Origin: Clostridiaceae bacterium Marseille-Q4145
GTDB taxonomy: Bacteria > Bacillota > Clostridia > Lachnospirales > Lachnospiraceae
NCBI GenBank assembly: GCA_018223365.1
Contig: JAGTTP010000001.1
Coordinates: forward strand, 806,001-870,000
DNA length: 64,000 nucleotides
Direction: 5' to 3'
Shown here: in pieces, positions 14,964 through 23,423 of the stretch
Position numbering within the stretch: the first letter of the stretch is position 1
Layout of the letters: each line of letters begins with the position of its first letter
Position numbers and translations under genes: made by a program
Notes under the pieces: model-generated
Database searches by the model: none
The model's input: the letters and a program-made list of their open reading frames with translations, nothing else
What the model was told of the DNA's origin: nothing

Positions 14964-15036
14964 TACGCCCTGCGGGAATTGAACCCGCACCGCCACCTTC
15001 GGAGGGTGGTATTCTATCCCATTAAATTAAAGGCGC
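14964..15036 (-). tRNA. tRNA-Arg (anticodon CCG)
   Basis: A 73-nt cloverleaf: acceptor 5' GCGCCTT pairs with 3' AGGGCGT, the anticodon arm is CCACC-CTCCGAA-GGTGG with anticodon CCG, and the T arm is GCGGG-TTCAATT-CCCGC. CCA is not encoded. The D arm is weak (A/T pairs). It reads CGG codons, which the phage uses (for example before CAG CAG). It could be an expressed phage tRNA or relate to the integration site; the short, A/T-rich D arm favours a phage-carried copy. Confidence 0.88.
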
Positions 15037-15054
15037 GTAGGCAACTTGCCCGTT

Positions 15055-15252
15055 CTATGCAAATAGTGACTGCTGTGCAATTTCCGCTTTATATTTACCG
15101 TCTTTGTCTTTTCCTCTTTGTAGTTCTCTATATATGGTCTGAAAACAAACGCCGGTTGCATCTGCGATCGCTTTTGGTTTTTCTCCACGTTCGCTCATTT
15201 GTTCAATTTCCTGCCGATCTGCATAGGTTAATTTTTTGTACGCTTTTCTCAT
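15055..15252 (-). CDS. Small helix-turn-helix protein (IS30-transposase-like HTH)
   Basis: Start at ATG 15252 (MRKAYKKLTYADRQEIEQM) with GGGAG upstream, 65 residues. The sequence LTYADRQEIEQMSERGEKPKAIADATGVCFQTIYRELQRG is the HTH_38-type domain found at the N-terminus of IS30-family transposases, here alone without a catalytic part. It may act as a phage regulator. It sits at the right edge of the phage block. Confidence 0.75.
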   Translation of the reverse strand: MRKAYKKLTYADRQEIEQMSERGEKPKAIADATGVCFQTIYRELQRGKDKDGKYKAEIAQQSLFA

Positions 15253-15280
15253 TTTCAACGCTCCCTTCTCGCTTATGGGT

Positions 15281-15392
15281 AAAATAAAAATGCGGTTAGA
15301 GTTTTTACGCTCTAACCGCATTTTTTCTATACTTTCTTGTAGGTAAAAAATAAATGCGATAGAGTTTTATTAACTCTTTTCGCATTTAATTT
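15281..15392. repeat. Two related hairpins at the phage/host boundary
   Basis: Copy A (about 15285-15326) has perfect arms around aatgcggttagag / ctctaaccgcatt; copy B (about 15349-15390) has aaatgcgatagagtt / aactcttttcgcattt. They share the aatgcg..agagtt pattern and ~62-base spacing. Each could be a terminator; as a diverged pair at an element edge they could also mark an attachment region. Confidence 0.5.
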
Positions 15393-15397
15393 TAAAA

Positions 15398-15412
15398 CCT
15401 AGCTTTTCTAGG
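15398..15412 (-). terminator. Weak terminator of the host cvpA operon
   Basis: cctag / ctagg arms with a 5-base loop followed on the minus strand by TTTT, ten bases past the cvpA-like stop. Probably the last host sequence before the phage. Confidence 0.5.
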
Positions 15413-15421
15413 CAAAAAATT

Positions 15422-16024
15422 TCAGGTATTTAAAACCAGTACAACTCCAATCAGCAACAGGAGATTGTGGTCATACAAAAAAGACAACACCACACTGGAA
15501 CGAATCCATTCATACAGGCTCGCACCCCAGGGCGTCATACTGAGCACTGCAACTACCAAAAGCAACAGCCATGCAATCAAAAGCTGCTGAAGCAGCCCAA
15601 ATGCAGCTCCCGCCATTCGGTTTATAAAACTCAATCCCGGAACCTTTGTTAGAATCTCCAGCGAAAACAACAACGTACGGAGCAGAATTCTTACTATTAT
15701 ATAAGTAACTGCCACCGCCAGAATCCGGGACGCCATTACATACATATAATTTTCCGCCTCATTACCCAGGCCGCTTAATACCAGCATGGTATAGATTCCG
15801 CTGTCCGTCCCCAGCACATTTTCCAGTGAAAAGGCAGATGGCAGGATTTCCCGAAAGAAACCTGCCACATAAGGCGATGCCATATATACGATTACCAGTG
15901 TCAATATAGAGCTGGCGAACAGAATTCCTTTTTTCACAAATCCTTTCCTGTATCCGTCTATCACTCCATAAATCAGGAACAAAGTCCCCAACACATCTGC
16001 AACATTAATGTTTTCCATCATCAT
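15422..16024 (-). CDS. CvpA-family membrane protein
   Basis: A 200-residue protein with four to five membrane spans. It starts INVADVLGTLFLIYGVIDGYRKGFVKKGILF, the typical CvpA opening (colicin V production/cell-envelope family), and has a second hydrophobic half (RMAGAAFGLLQQLLIAWLLLLVVAVL). Precise role unknown. It is the last gene of a minus-strand host operon beginning with the LysM protein. Confidence 0.8.
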   Translation of the reverse strand: MMMENINVADVLGTLFLIYGVIDGYRKGFVKKGILFASSILTLVIVYMASPYVAGFFREILPSAFSLENVLGTDSGIYTMLVLSGLGNEAENYMYVMASRILAVAVTYIIVRILLRTLLFSLEILTKVPGLSFINRMAGAAFGLLQQLLIAWLLLLVVAVLSMTPWGASLYEWIRSSVVLSFLYDHNLLLLIGVVLVLNT

Positions 16025-16031
16025 CCGTCCT

Positions 16032-17216
16032 CTATTTCAGATGAATCTGATCTGTTCTCGCCGCATGCATCACAAGATATCTGGTACGTCCTGACAATGT
16101 ATAAAGATTAGACACCGACTCATCAAATGTTCCTTCATAAAATGTTTTTCCTGCGTGATTTACCATCATGCAGTCAAAATCATTGTAAATCAGGATATTC
16201 TCTCCCGAAAATTTTAACGTTGTGTAATCCAGATCAAACTCCAGCCCAAACTGTAGATTTCCCTTTCGGTCGTATACCTGAAGTCTGTGGGCTTTTTCGT
16301 CTCCTTCCAGCACAATTCCCAGAAATTCACCAGAATAGAAGACACTGGAAATCTGCTGTTCTACCGGAATACTCCGTACCTCTTCCGGGATCTGTGTTCC
16401 TTCATATAAAAGAATTCCGCCTGTACCAACCGCATAGCACCGGCTATTATCCATATAATGAACAGAGGGGACAACTTCCCCTTTCATAACTTTCGACGCC
16501 ACCAGATGATCAGATGCATTCTCACCCACCGATCCAAAGTTATAGAAAGCAAGACAGCTGTTCACACTGCCATCCTGTACCTGCAGAAAAGAAACTGCCA
16601 GTTTGCTGGCATCCGTACTCAGAGACATACTGAGTGGATAACCGGTATCCTGCAATTCAAACTTTGCCTCCACCAGCTGTTCTCCCGCCTTATTATAGAG
16701 ATACAGTCGCGTAATATCCCCATCATCCAGAAGCACTGCCAACACTCCTTGGGAGGACACCGAAATCTCCCGGATAGGAAGCGTCGTCTGTACGCTTCCT
16801 GCATATCCGCTTTCATCAAATATGAATGCCTCTGTTCCATTTTTTTCAGCAACAGCCGCACTTTTTTCACAGACATCCACAACCGGGTTCTGCATATTAT
16901 AGGTCTGGCTCCAGATCAGCTTGTTCTGGGCATCCACACAGGAAATTCCATCCTGGCCGTATTTCAGAACATTGCCCTGGAACTCCCTATATTGGGTATT
17001 CATGGTATCTGAACGGTCAAAACTTGCCACCACTCGATACTCAGTATAAACTTTGTGATTCACATAATACCGGATTCCCAAAATACCGATAAACAATACC
17101 GCAAAAACCCCTACCCATCTTGCAAAAATTATGAGTCGGTGTTTGCGGAGATTCTTTTTATATTCTCCAATCTCTCCATCTATTCCATTATTTTTTTTCA
17201 GAAGCTGTATGGTCAT
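16032..17216 (-). CDS. DUF5711-like membrane-anchored beta-propeller protein
   Basis: Start chosen at ATG 17216 (MTIQLLKKNNGIDG); the frame stays open upstream but without signals. A single transmembrane helix (residues ~30-52, LIIFARWVGVFAVLFIGILGI) is followed by an extracellular domain of repeated beta strands with WD/PQQ-like spacing (VLKYGQDGISCVDAQNKLIWSQ, LYLYNKAGEQL, LQVYDRKGNLQF). This matches DUF5711 proteins common in Lachnospiraceae. Function unknown; probably an envelope protein. Eight bases separate it from cvpA. Confidence 0.7.
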   Translation of the reverse strand: MTIQLLKKNNGIDGEIGEYKKNLRKHRLIIFARWVGVFAVLFIGILGIRYYVNHKVYTEYRVVASFDRSDTMNTQYREFQGNVLKYGQDGISCVDAQNKLIWSQTYNMQNPVVDVCEKSAAVAEKNGTEAFIFDESGYAGSVQTTLPIREISVSSQGVLAVLLDDGDITRLYLYNKAGEQLVEAKFELQDTGYPLSMSLSTDASKLAVSFLQVQDGSVNSCLAFYNFGSVGENASDHLVASKVMKGEVVPSVHYMDNSRCYAVGTGGILLYEGTQIPEEVRSIPVEQQISSVFYSGEFLGIVLEGDEKAHRLQVYDRKGNLQFGLEFDLDYTTLKFSGENILIYNDFDCMMVNHAGKTFYEGTFDESVSNLYTLSGRTRYLVMHAARTDQIHLK

Positions 17217-17268
17217 CTTTTTCTTCTCTTTTCGGTAACTTATATTGCCAGTAGTATACCATCTTCTG

Positions 17269-18414
17269 TCATGGAAGTACAATGGTTTGTCCCACATAAA
17301 TTTTATCACTGTCCTCCAGACCATTCGCTGCACAGATTTCTTTTACCATTTGATCTGTCCCATACTTTCTTCTGCTGATTTCCAGAAGGGTGTCTCCCTG
17401 CTGTACCTCATACTGTTCCGGCTGCTCCGGTTCTTCCGTCGCTACTTCCACCTGGTCAGATACCGTTTCCTGCACAGGTTCCTCTGAAACAGAATCCCCT
17501 GTATGCTCCTCCGTTGCCGCTTCCTGCTGTTCCTGAGGCTGTTCCTCCTGTGCCGCCTGCTGATTTTCTGCCAGCACTGCTTCTTCTGACACTTCCGAAA
17601 TATCCGCCTGTGATTCTGTTTCCTGATTCACGGCTTCTGTTCCATCCATATTTTCCGACAGTTCATAAATGGCATGTTCCATCTGGGTCATCCGGTCGTA
17701 ATTATTGATCAGGGTCACTCCAATGACCAGAATCACCATAACCAGAAATGTACACGCGGTGCAGAGAAAGGCCATGGCTTTTCTCTGGGAATGATGTTCC
17801 TTTTTCTCCTGCATCATACTGCGGAACCGCATGGCTGCCCGGTCCCGGATCATTCCCTCCGGTTCAATCCCGGCGCCGCCCCGCTGCTCACTCATGTACG
17901 CCTGCATGGCATCATTTTTTTCATAATAAATATAATATCCACTCCTGGGCAGGAGTCCCGATGCCTCGCGGACATAAAAAACTTCCTCATTGTCCAGAAT
18001 GTCCATCTGGAAGAAAACCTGATATTTTCCAGGAAAATGCCGGTTATGAATTGCTGTCAATCTTTCTGTCAGTGCCGGCGGAAATCCCGGATTTAAAAGT
18101 CCCCATCCCACAATCTCCAGATCTTCAAACCAGGTTTTTATCCTTTCAAAAATTGCCCGCCAGCTTTCACCAGAAAACCATTGTTCCAACTCCTGCCCCA
18201 TATCCAGCTCCATGGCTCCCTGCACGCAGACCGCCTGGTCTTCTCTGATCTTTCCCAGCAGGATCACCGTACTCATTCCCGTCAGATTCTCTCTGGCCAG
18301 CTGACACAGATAGGTATAGGCGTAATCCTCCACCAAAATCCGGATTCCTGTTCCCGGTTCTCCTATCTGCCGCATATTTTTCGGCATGCTTCCGTTATCT
18401 ATTACTTCCCTCAT
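17269..18414 (-). CDS. LysM-domain membrane protein
   Basis: Start at ATG 18414 (MREVIDNGSMPKN) with GGAGG nine bases upstream. The N-terminal ~190 residues have a JAB/MPN-like look (STVILLGKIREDQAVCVQGAME, then LEIVGWGLLNPGF), a transmembrane helix lies at ~215-237 (AFLCTACTFLVMVILVIGVTL), then a long E/Q-rich linker, and a C-terminal LysM motif (YEVQQGDTLLEISRRKYGTD...IYVGQTIVLP). LysM would bind peptidoglycan outside the membrane while the N-terminal domain stays cytosolic. First gene of the small envelope operon. Confidence 0.8.
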   Translation of the reverse strand: MREVIDNGSMPKNMRQIGEPGTGIRILVEDYAYTYLCQLARENLTGMSTVILLGKIREDQAVCVQGAMELDMGQELEQWFSGESWRAIFERIKTWFEDLEIVGWGLLNPGFPPALTERLTAIHNRHFPGKYQVFFQMDILDNEEVFYVREASGLLPRSGYYIYYEKNDAMQAYMSEQRGGAGIEPEGMIRDRAAMRFRSMMQEKKEHHSQRKAMAFLCTACTFLVMVILVIGVTLINNYDRMTQMEHAIYELSENMDGTEAVNQETESQADISEVSEEAVLAENQQAAQEEQPQEQQEAATEEHTGDSVSEEPVQETVSDQVEVATEEPEQPEQYEVQQGDTLLEISRRKYGTDQMVKEICAANGLEDSDKIYVGQTIVLP

Positions 18415-18503
18415 TGTTTCCAACCTCCGTCTGCACTCCATAGTAGCACAGCGATGGTTCTCTTTTTGACGAAACAACGACGGATTTACCCTTTTCTTAT
18501 CGA

Positions 18504-18532
18504 CAAAAAAAGACGCCGAAGCGCCTTTTTTC
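18504..18532. terminator. Bidirectional terminator after galM
   Basis: aaaaaagacgc / gcgccttttt arms with loop cgaa and T-runs on both strands, 7 bases past the aldose epimerase stop. Confidence 0.75.
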
Positions 18533-18538
18533 TTTTAT

Positions 18539-19582
18539 TTACCGGAATTTATAAATTGTCGTTGTTTTACAATGTTCTCCTGCGTCAAACACCGGCTGCT
18601 CAAACGCCGGAATATTTACACTGTTCGGAAAATACTGCGTCTCCAGACACAGTGCATGACGCTTATCATAAGAAACCCCGTTTTTTCCTTTCTGTGGAGT
18701 GATACAGTTTCCTGCGTAGAACTGCACACCCGGAAGATCGGTATATACTTCCATCGTAATGCCGGAGCGATCATCTTCTACCTGGGCAATCTGTTCCAGT
18801 TTTCCATGATTCTTCAGTACCCAGTTATGATCATAACCCTGTACCAGTGTCATCTGTTCAAAATCCGCATCCACTTCGTCTCCCACACGTTTTAAGGAAC
18901 GAAGATCCATAGGTGTTCCTTCTACCGGCAGAATCCTCCCTGTCGGAATCGCCCCCGGCAGAATCTCGGTAAATCCGTCTGCATCAATTCTGATCCGTTC
19001 ATCACAAATACAACCGCTGTCATGTCCGCCAAGGTTGAAATAACTATGGTTTGTTACGTTGATAACCGTCTTCTTATCACTGACTCCATCATAGTCAAGA
19101 CGAATCGCATTGTCATCTTGTAAAGTATAGGTAACGCTCATATCCAGATTTCCCGGGAAACCATTTTCCCCATCCGGGCTGTGGTATGTAAATTTTACTG
19201 CATTTTCAGCCTCCAGCACTTCTGCATTCCAGATCACTTTATGGAATCCCTGATCAAATTCTGTGTGGAGATTATTTCCATTTTCATTGGCTGCCAGATG
19301 ATAGGTAACACCATCCAGATCAAAAGCGGCACCACCGATCCGGTTTGCATTTCGGCCAATGATAGCACCAAAGAAGCAATCATTCCCTTCATATCCGGTT
19401 ACAGAATCAAATCCAAGAACCACATCCCGTTTTCCGCCTTTGGCGTCCGGAACCATCAGCTGTACCAGAATTGCCCCAAAATTGGTCACCGCCGCTTCCA
19501 TGCCTTTTTCATTGGTAATAGTATAGAGAAACGTCTCTTTTCCGTCTTTTGTAACCCCAAAACTTCTTTTTGAAATACCCAT
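18539..19582 (-). CDS. galM: Aldose 1-epimerase (mutarotase)
   Basis: Start at ATG 19582 with AAGGAGG upstream. The 347-residue protein has the family signatures NVTNHSYFNLGGH (catalytic His), GYDHNWVL and CLETQYFPNSVN (catalytic Glu). It interconverts alpha and beta anomers of glucose or galactose. Family length is normal. It follows recR with a short gap and is probably the last gene of the pfkA-dnaX-ybaB-recR transcript. Confidence 0.93.
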   Translation of the reverse strand: MGISKRSFGVTKDGKETFLYTITNEKGMEAAVTNFGAILVQLMVPDAKGGKRDVVLGFDSVTGYEGNDCFFGAIIGRNANRIGGAAFDLDGVTYHLAANENGNNLHTEFDQGFHKVIWNAEVLEAENAVKFTYHSPDGENGFPGNLDMSVTYTLQDDNAIRLDYDGVSDKKTVINVTNHSYFNLGGHDSGCICDERIRIDADGFTEILPGAIPTGRILPVEGTPMDLRSLKRVGDEVDADFEQMTLVQGYDHNWVLKNHGKLEQIAQVEDDRSGITMEVYTDLPGVQFYAGNCITPQKGKNGVSYDKRHALCLETQYFPNSVNIPAFEQPVFDAGEHCKTTTIYKFR

Positions 19583-19595
19583 GATATTTTCCTCC

Positions 19596-20192
19596 TTACA
19601 ATTCCACGCGACCTTCCAATGCACGAAGCAACGTTACTTCATCAATATATTCAAGATCACCGCCCACCGGCACTCCGCTGGCAATGCGGCTTACCTTGAT
19701 CCCCGTCGGTTTGACCAGTTTGCTGATATACATGGCTGTGGTCTCTCCCTCCAGACTGGAATTTGTGGCAATAATCACCTCATCTACATCCTGTTCCAGG
19801 CGATGCATCAACTCCTTCAAACGGATATCGGAAGGACCAATTCCCAACATGGGAGAAATGGCCCCATGCAGCACATGATACACACCATCATATTTTCCGG
19901 TCTTTTCATACGCGCTCATATCCCGCGGATTTTCCACTACCATAATCATCCGATGGTTACGGCTTGGATTAGCGCAGATGGGGCATAATTCCTGATCTGT
20001 CAAGGTCAGGCATTCTTTACAGTAGCGGATGGTTTTTCTCGCTTTTACCATGGTGTCTGCCAGTTTTTCCACCCGCTCCTGAGGCATATCAATAATGTGA
20101 AAAGCCAGCCTCTGGGCTGTCTTGGCACCGATTCCTGGCAGAGAAGACAGCTGCTCCACCAACTGGCCAATCTGGCTGCTGTAATATTCCAT
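19596..20192 (-). CDS. recR: Recombination mediator RecR
   Basis: A 198-residue RecR with an N-terminal helix-hairpin-helix (LSSLPGIGAKTAQRLAFHI), a C4 zinc finger (CKECLTLTDQELCPIC), a Toprim domain (RMIMVVENPRDMSAYE) and the C-terminal ASGVPVGGDLEYIDEVTLLRAL. Loads recombinase at gaps with RecO/RecF. Its ATG abuts the ybaB stop in the classic dnaX-ybaB-recR cluster. Confidence 0.97.
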   Translation of the reverse strand: MEYYSSQIGQLVEQLSSLPGIGAKTAQRLAFHIIDMPQERVEKLADTMVKARKTIRYCKECLTLTDQELCPICANPSRNHRMIMVVENPRDMSAYEKTGKYDGVYHVLHGAISPMLGIGPSDIRLKELMHRLEQDVDEVIIATNSSLEGETTAMYISKLVKPTGIKVSRIASGVPVGGDLEYIDEVTLLRALEGRVEL

Positions 20193-20539
20193 CAGAACGG
20201 AAGTCCTCCGCCTAAGCCACCGGTCAGTTTTGCCATATTAGCTGCGGACGCTTCATCTGCTTTTCTGAGGGCCTCATTGGTTGCTGCCATAATCAGATCT
20301 TCCAGCATCTCTACATCATCCGGATCTACTGCTTCCGGATCCAGTTTGACTTTGGATACTTCTTTCTTACCGGTTACTGTTACTTCTACCGCTCCGCCGC
20401 CTGCTGCCGCTGTGAACTCTTTGCTCTCCAGCTCTTTTGCACTCTCTTCCATCTGACGCTGCATACGCTGTGCCTGTTTCATTAAATTACTCATGTTTCC
20501 GGGCATTCCGCCTCCTGGAAATCCACCTCTTTTTGCCAT
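20192..20539 (-). CDS. ybaB: YbaB/EbfC nucleoid-associated protein
   Basis: A 115-residue DNA-binding protein with a glycine/methionine-rich start (GGFPGGGMPGNMSNLMKQAQRMQ), the central TAAAGGGAVEVTVTGKKEV and LEDLIMAATNEALRKA. It sits between dnaX and recR, the conserved arrangement. It contains the only copy of the phage-type octamer seen outside the phage region. Confidence 0.95.
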   Translation of the reverse strand: MAKRGGFPGGGMPGNMSNLMKQAQRMQRQMEESAKELESKEFTAAAGGGAVEVTVTGKKEVSKVKLDPEAVDPDDVEMLEDLIMAATNEALRKADEASAANMAKLTGGLGGGLPF

Positions 20540-20598
20540 ATTTTAAAATCCTCCTGTTGGTTTTTCTCTATCAGAATCCTGCAGAGCATTCTGCAGGG

Positions 20599-22155
20599 TT
20601 ATTCTGCATCTATCTCAATTTCCATATCAATGAGTCCGGATAAGTCTGCGACCGGCTCCTGGGGTCTTGGATCATTATGAGGCGTATGAACCTGAAATTT
20701 CATACGGACGCCAAGCTCCCGCTCCACCAGCATTTCCAGATCCGCTGCCAGCGCCTGTTCATCCACCGGAAGTTCTCTTCCCAGAATTACCTGAATGCCG
20801 CTTCCATCTGGGAGCTCCCTGCAGACCGCATCCTTTAACTGCTGGCTCTGCATGCCGCCCATTTTTCTCCGAAGCTCCTGAAACCTCCCCATAAACATCT
20901 GTACATCCTGGGACATAGCTTCTCTCGGCAGTTTTTTGACCTTTTGTGGAATCGGCTCCTGTTGTACTGCCGCCTGCTGAGGTATCACCCCTGCCGGGAT
21001 TCCCTGTTCCAGCTTCTGCTCAATCTGGGCAATCCGCTGAAGAATCGAGTCATAGTTCTGCTCCATGGCCGGCCGGCAAAGTTTGATCATGGCAATCTCC
21101 ACCAGCACCCGCTTCTGGGTTGCATAGCGAAGCTGCCCGGACAGTTCAGAAAAGACACGGATATACCGCATCAATGTCTCCGGATCTGCAAGCTGTGCTT
21201 CTTCCTTCATGCGGGTCAGGTTTTCCCCGGATACATCCAGCATCTCTGCCATACCTTCATCGGTGCGGAGCATAAGAAGATTTCTTAAGTACCAGATAAA
21301 ATCCAATGTAAACTGGGACAGTTCCCGCCCCTGAAGAATAATCTGCTCTACTTCCTGAATGACCGAAGTCAGTTCCTGTTTACAGATCTTCCGGAACAGG
21401 CTGCTGAACACATCAATATCAACGGCTCCCAATACTTCCAGCACATGATCATAGGTCAGTCTCTGCCCCAGATAAAATGCAATGCACTGATCCAGAAGAC
21501 TTAACGCATCTCGCATGGAACCGTCCGCTGCTTTTGCAATATAGGTCAGAGCCCTGTCTTCCACCTCTACCTGCTCCGTCTCCATAAGTTCCTTCAGTCT
21601 GTCCGTAATCGTTTCCGTGGTAATTCTCCGAAAATCATACCGCTGACACCTGGACAGAATCGTCACAGGAATCTTATGGGCTTCCGTAGTGGCCAAAATA
21701 AAAATCACATAAGAGGGCGGCTCTTCCAGAGTTTTTAACAATGCATTGAATGCACCAATGGAGAGCATATGCACCTCATCGATAATGTAGACTTTATATT
21801 TTCCCTCGGTGGGGGAATAAGCAACTTCATCACGGATCTCACGAATATTATCCACACCATTGTTGGATGCGGCGTCAATCTCTATGACATTCATAGAAGC
21901 ACCGGAAGCAATCGCCCTGCAGGATGCACACTCCCCGCAGGGGTTACCATCCACCGGGTGTTCGCAGTTGACCGCTTTCGCAAAAATCTTTGCCACGGTT
22001 GTTTTACCGGTACCTCTGGTGCCGCAGAACAAATAAGCATGTCCGATCCGGTCCGCCATAATCTGATTTTTTAAAGTTGTTACAATATGATCCTGCCCTT
22101 TGACATCCGAAAACTCAGAAGGGCGGAATTTCCGATATAATGCTGTATAAGACAT
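20599..22155 (-). CDS. dnaX: DNA polymerase III subunit gamma/tau
   Basis: Start at ATG 22155 (MSYTALYRKFRPSEF); the frame remains open eight codons upstream inside pfkA. The 518-residue clamp-loader ATPase has Walker A CGTRGTGKTT, a C4 zinc module (CEHPVDGNPCGECASC), Walker B YIIDEVHML and sensor-1 ILATTEAHKIP; a Q/P-rich linker leads to the tau-type C-terminus. It loads the sliding clamp and couples polymerases. Its start overlaps the region just after the pfkA stop (TAG then GATG). Confidence 0.96.
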   Translation of the reverse strand: MSYTALYRKFRPSEFSDVKGQDHIVTTLKNQIMADRIGHAYLFCGTRGTGKTTVAKIFAKAVNCEHPVDGNPCGECASCRAIASGASMNVIEIDAASNNGVDNIREIRDEVAYSPTEGKYKVYIIDEVHMLSIGAFNALLKTLEEPPSYVIFILATTEAHKIPVTILSRCQRYDFRRITTETITDRLKELMETEQVEVEDRALTYIAKAADGSMRDALSLLDQCIAFYLGQRLTYDHVLEVLGAVDIDVFSSLFRKICKQELTSVIQEVEQIILQGRELSQFTLDFIWYLRNLLMLRTDEGMAEMLDVSGENLTRMKEEAQLADPETLMRYIRVFSELSGQLRYATQKRVLVEIAMIKLCRPAMEQNYDSILQRIAQIEQKLEQGIPAGVIPQQAAVQQEPIPQKVKKLPREAMSQDVQMFMGRFQELRRKMGGMQSQQLKDAVCRELPDGSGIQVILGRELPVDEQALAADLEMLVERELGVRMKFQVHTPHNDPRPQEPVADLSGLIDMEIEIDAE

Positions 22156-22156
22156 C

Positions 22157-23233
22157 CTAGTCTCCAAAACTAATGCCAATCATCTTGGCTTCTTCTATGA
22201 TTCCGGAAGAGGGGTCTACCATCTTCAGCTTTCCTGCAGCCTCTTCCAGCGGAATCTTACAGGTCTCCCCATTTACGATTCCTACCATGTATCCATATTC
22301 CTCATCGATAATGAGTTTTGCCGCTCTTGCACCCAGGCGGGTGGAAATGACTCTGTCATAAGGATCCGGAGATCCGCCTCTTTGCATATGTCCGGGTACC
22401 GTCACGCGCACATCCGCACCGGTACGTTCCTTGATTTGCTCTGCCAGTTCATAAGAAACGGACGGATACTGATAATTAGCCATTTTATTTTTGTATTCTT
22501 TCTTGGACAACGCAGCATCTTCCTTGGAAATTGCTCCCTCTGCTACTGCCAGAATCGTAAAACCTTTTCTCGCTTTGTTTCGCCTCTCAATGGCATCACA
22601 TACTTTATTAATATCATAGGGAATCTCAGGAATCAGGACAGTATCTGCTCCACCTGCAATTCCTGCATGCAGGGTCAGCCATCCTACTTTATGTCCCATA
22701 ACTTCCACGATAAAGACACGTCCATGAGAAGCCGCTGTTGTGTGGATACAGTCGATACATTCTGTTGCGATGTCTGCCGCGCTCTGAAAACCAAAGGTCA
22801 TATCCGTTCCCCAGATATCATTATCAATCGTCTTCGGAAGATGAATAATATTCAGCCCTTCCTCTCTCAGAAGATTTGCGGTCTTCTGTGTCCCATTGCC
22901 CCCAAGAATCACCAGGCAATCCAGAGCCAGCCTTCGATAGTTCTGTTTCATGGCTGCTACTTTATCAAGACCATTCTCATCCAGAACGCGCATGGTCTTA
23001 AAAGACTGACGGGAACTTCCAAGAATTGTTCCGCCTCTTGTCAGAATTCCGGAAAAATCTTTAGCCGTCAACAGACGGTACTCATTATAAATCAGACCTT
23101 TATAGCCTTCTTCAAAACCATAAATCTCCACATCTCCGCCAAGTTCATTGTATAATCCTTTACCAACACCACGCATAGTTGCATTCAGTGCCTGACAATC
23201 GCCTCCACTTGTTAAAATGCCCACTCTCTTCAT
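22157..23233 (-). CDS. pfkA: 6-phosphofructokinase, group III type
   Basis: Start at ATG 23233 (MKRVGILTSGGDCQALN). The 358-residue enzyme phosphorylates fructose 6-phosphate in glycolysis. It carries PKTIDNDIWGTDMTFGF (substrate/catalytic loop with PKTIDND as in group III/PPi-type enzymes), the MGHKVGWLT block and the nucleotide loop VILGGNGTQKT. Here the usual GGDGS is GGNGT: the glycine that favours ATP over PPi is kept but the preceding Asp is Asn. Donor choice is therefore uncertain. First gene of the dnaX transcript. Confidence 0.92.
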   Translation of the reverse strand: MKRVGILTSGGDCQALNATMRGVGKGLYNELGGDVEIYGFEEGYKGLIYNEYRLLTAKDFSGILTRGGTILGSSRQSFKTMRVLDENGLDKVAAMKQNYRRLALDCLVILGGNGTQKTANLLREEGLNIIHLPKTIDNDIWGTDMTFGFQSAADIATECIDCIHTTAASHGRVFIVEVMGHKVGWLTLHAGIAGGADTVLIPEIPYDINKVCDAIERRNKARKGFTILAVAEGAISKEDAALSKKEYKNKMANYQYPSVSYELAEQIKERTGADVRVTVPGHMQRGGSPDPYDRVISTRLGARAAKLIIDEEYGYMVGIVNGETCKIPLEEAAGKLKMVDPSSGIIEEAKMIGISFGD

Positions 23234-23298
23234 GTTCCACACTCCTTCATTTTTTGGTTCCTACAAAATAATCACCTATAAAATGCTCACATGAATTT

Positions 23299-23327
23299 AT
23301 TATACCCTACCAACCTGGTTTTCACAA
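23299..23327 (-). promoter_or_regulatory. Promoter of pfkA-dnaX operon
   Basis: On the minus strand TTGTGA, 17 bases, TATAAT, about 65 bases before the pfkA start. Divergent from the tatD promoter. Confidence 0.65.
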
Positions 23328-23330
23328 TAG

Positions 23331-23359
23331 TTGCAATCACCTTCTGAAATCGGTATACT
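23331..23359 (+). promoter_or_regulatory. Promoter of tatD-rsmA operon
   Basis: TTGCAA (23331-23336), 17-base spacer, TATACT (23354-23359), about 65 bases before the tatD ATG. Confidence 0.65.
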
Positions 23360-23423
23360 GGTATTAAATATCTGCCGCCGGCTGAAGAAGTTGCCGGTGC
23401 AGGATAGGAGTACAAACAGAATC

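Larger units (their letters stand above)
1..15400. mobile_element. Prophage or integrated phage-plasmid, left end outside window
   Basis: This is a continuous block of minus-strand, tightly packed small genes running from an HUH Rep and partition/SSB genes to the packaging genes (HNH, TerS, TerL), typical of a tailed phage. Rep plus ParA/ParB suggests plasmid-like replication and maintenance. No integrase, repressor, head or tail gene is visible; these would lie left of position 1. The right edge is placed between the small HTH gene (15252) and the terminator of the host cvpA operon (15398-15412), because gene style changes there. The exact attachment site is not resolved. Phage identity is secure; phage-plasmid is inference. 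Confidence 0.9.

Noticed and set aside
15398..15412. Third copy of the ParB-type palindrome (cctag..ctagg)
   Set aside because: Only the outer CTAG matches; the centre differs and it fits a simple terminator after cvpA.
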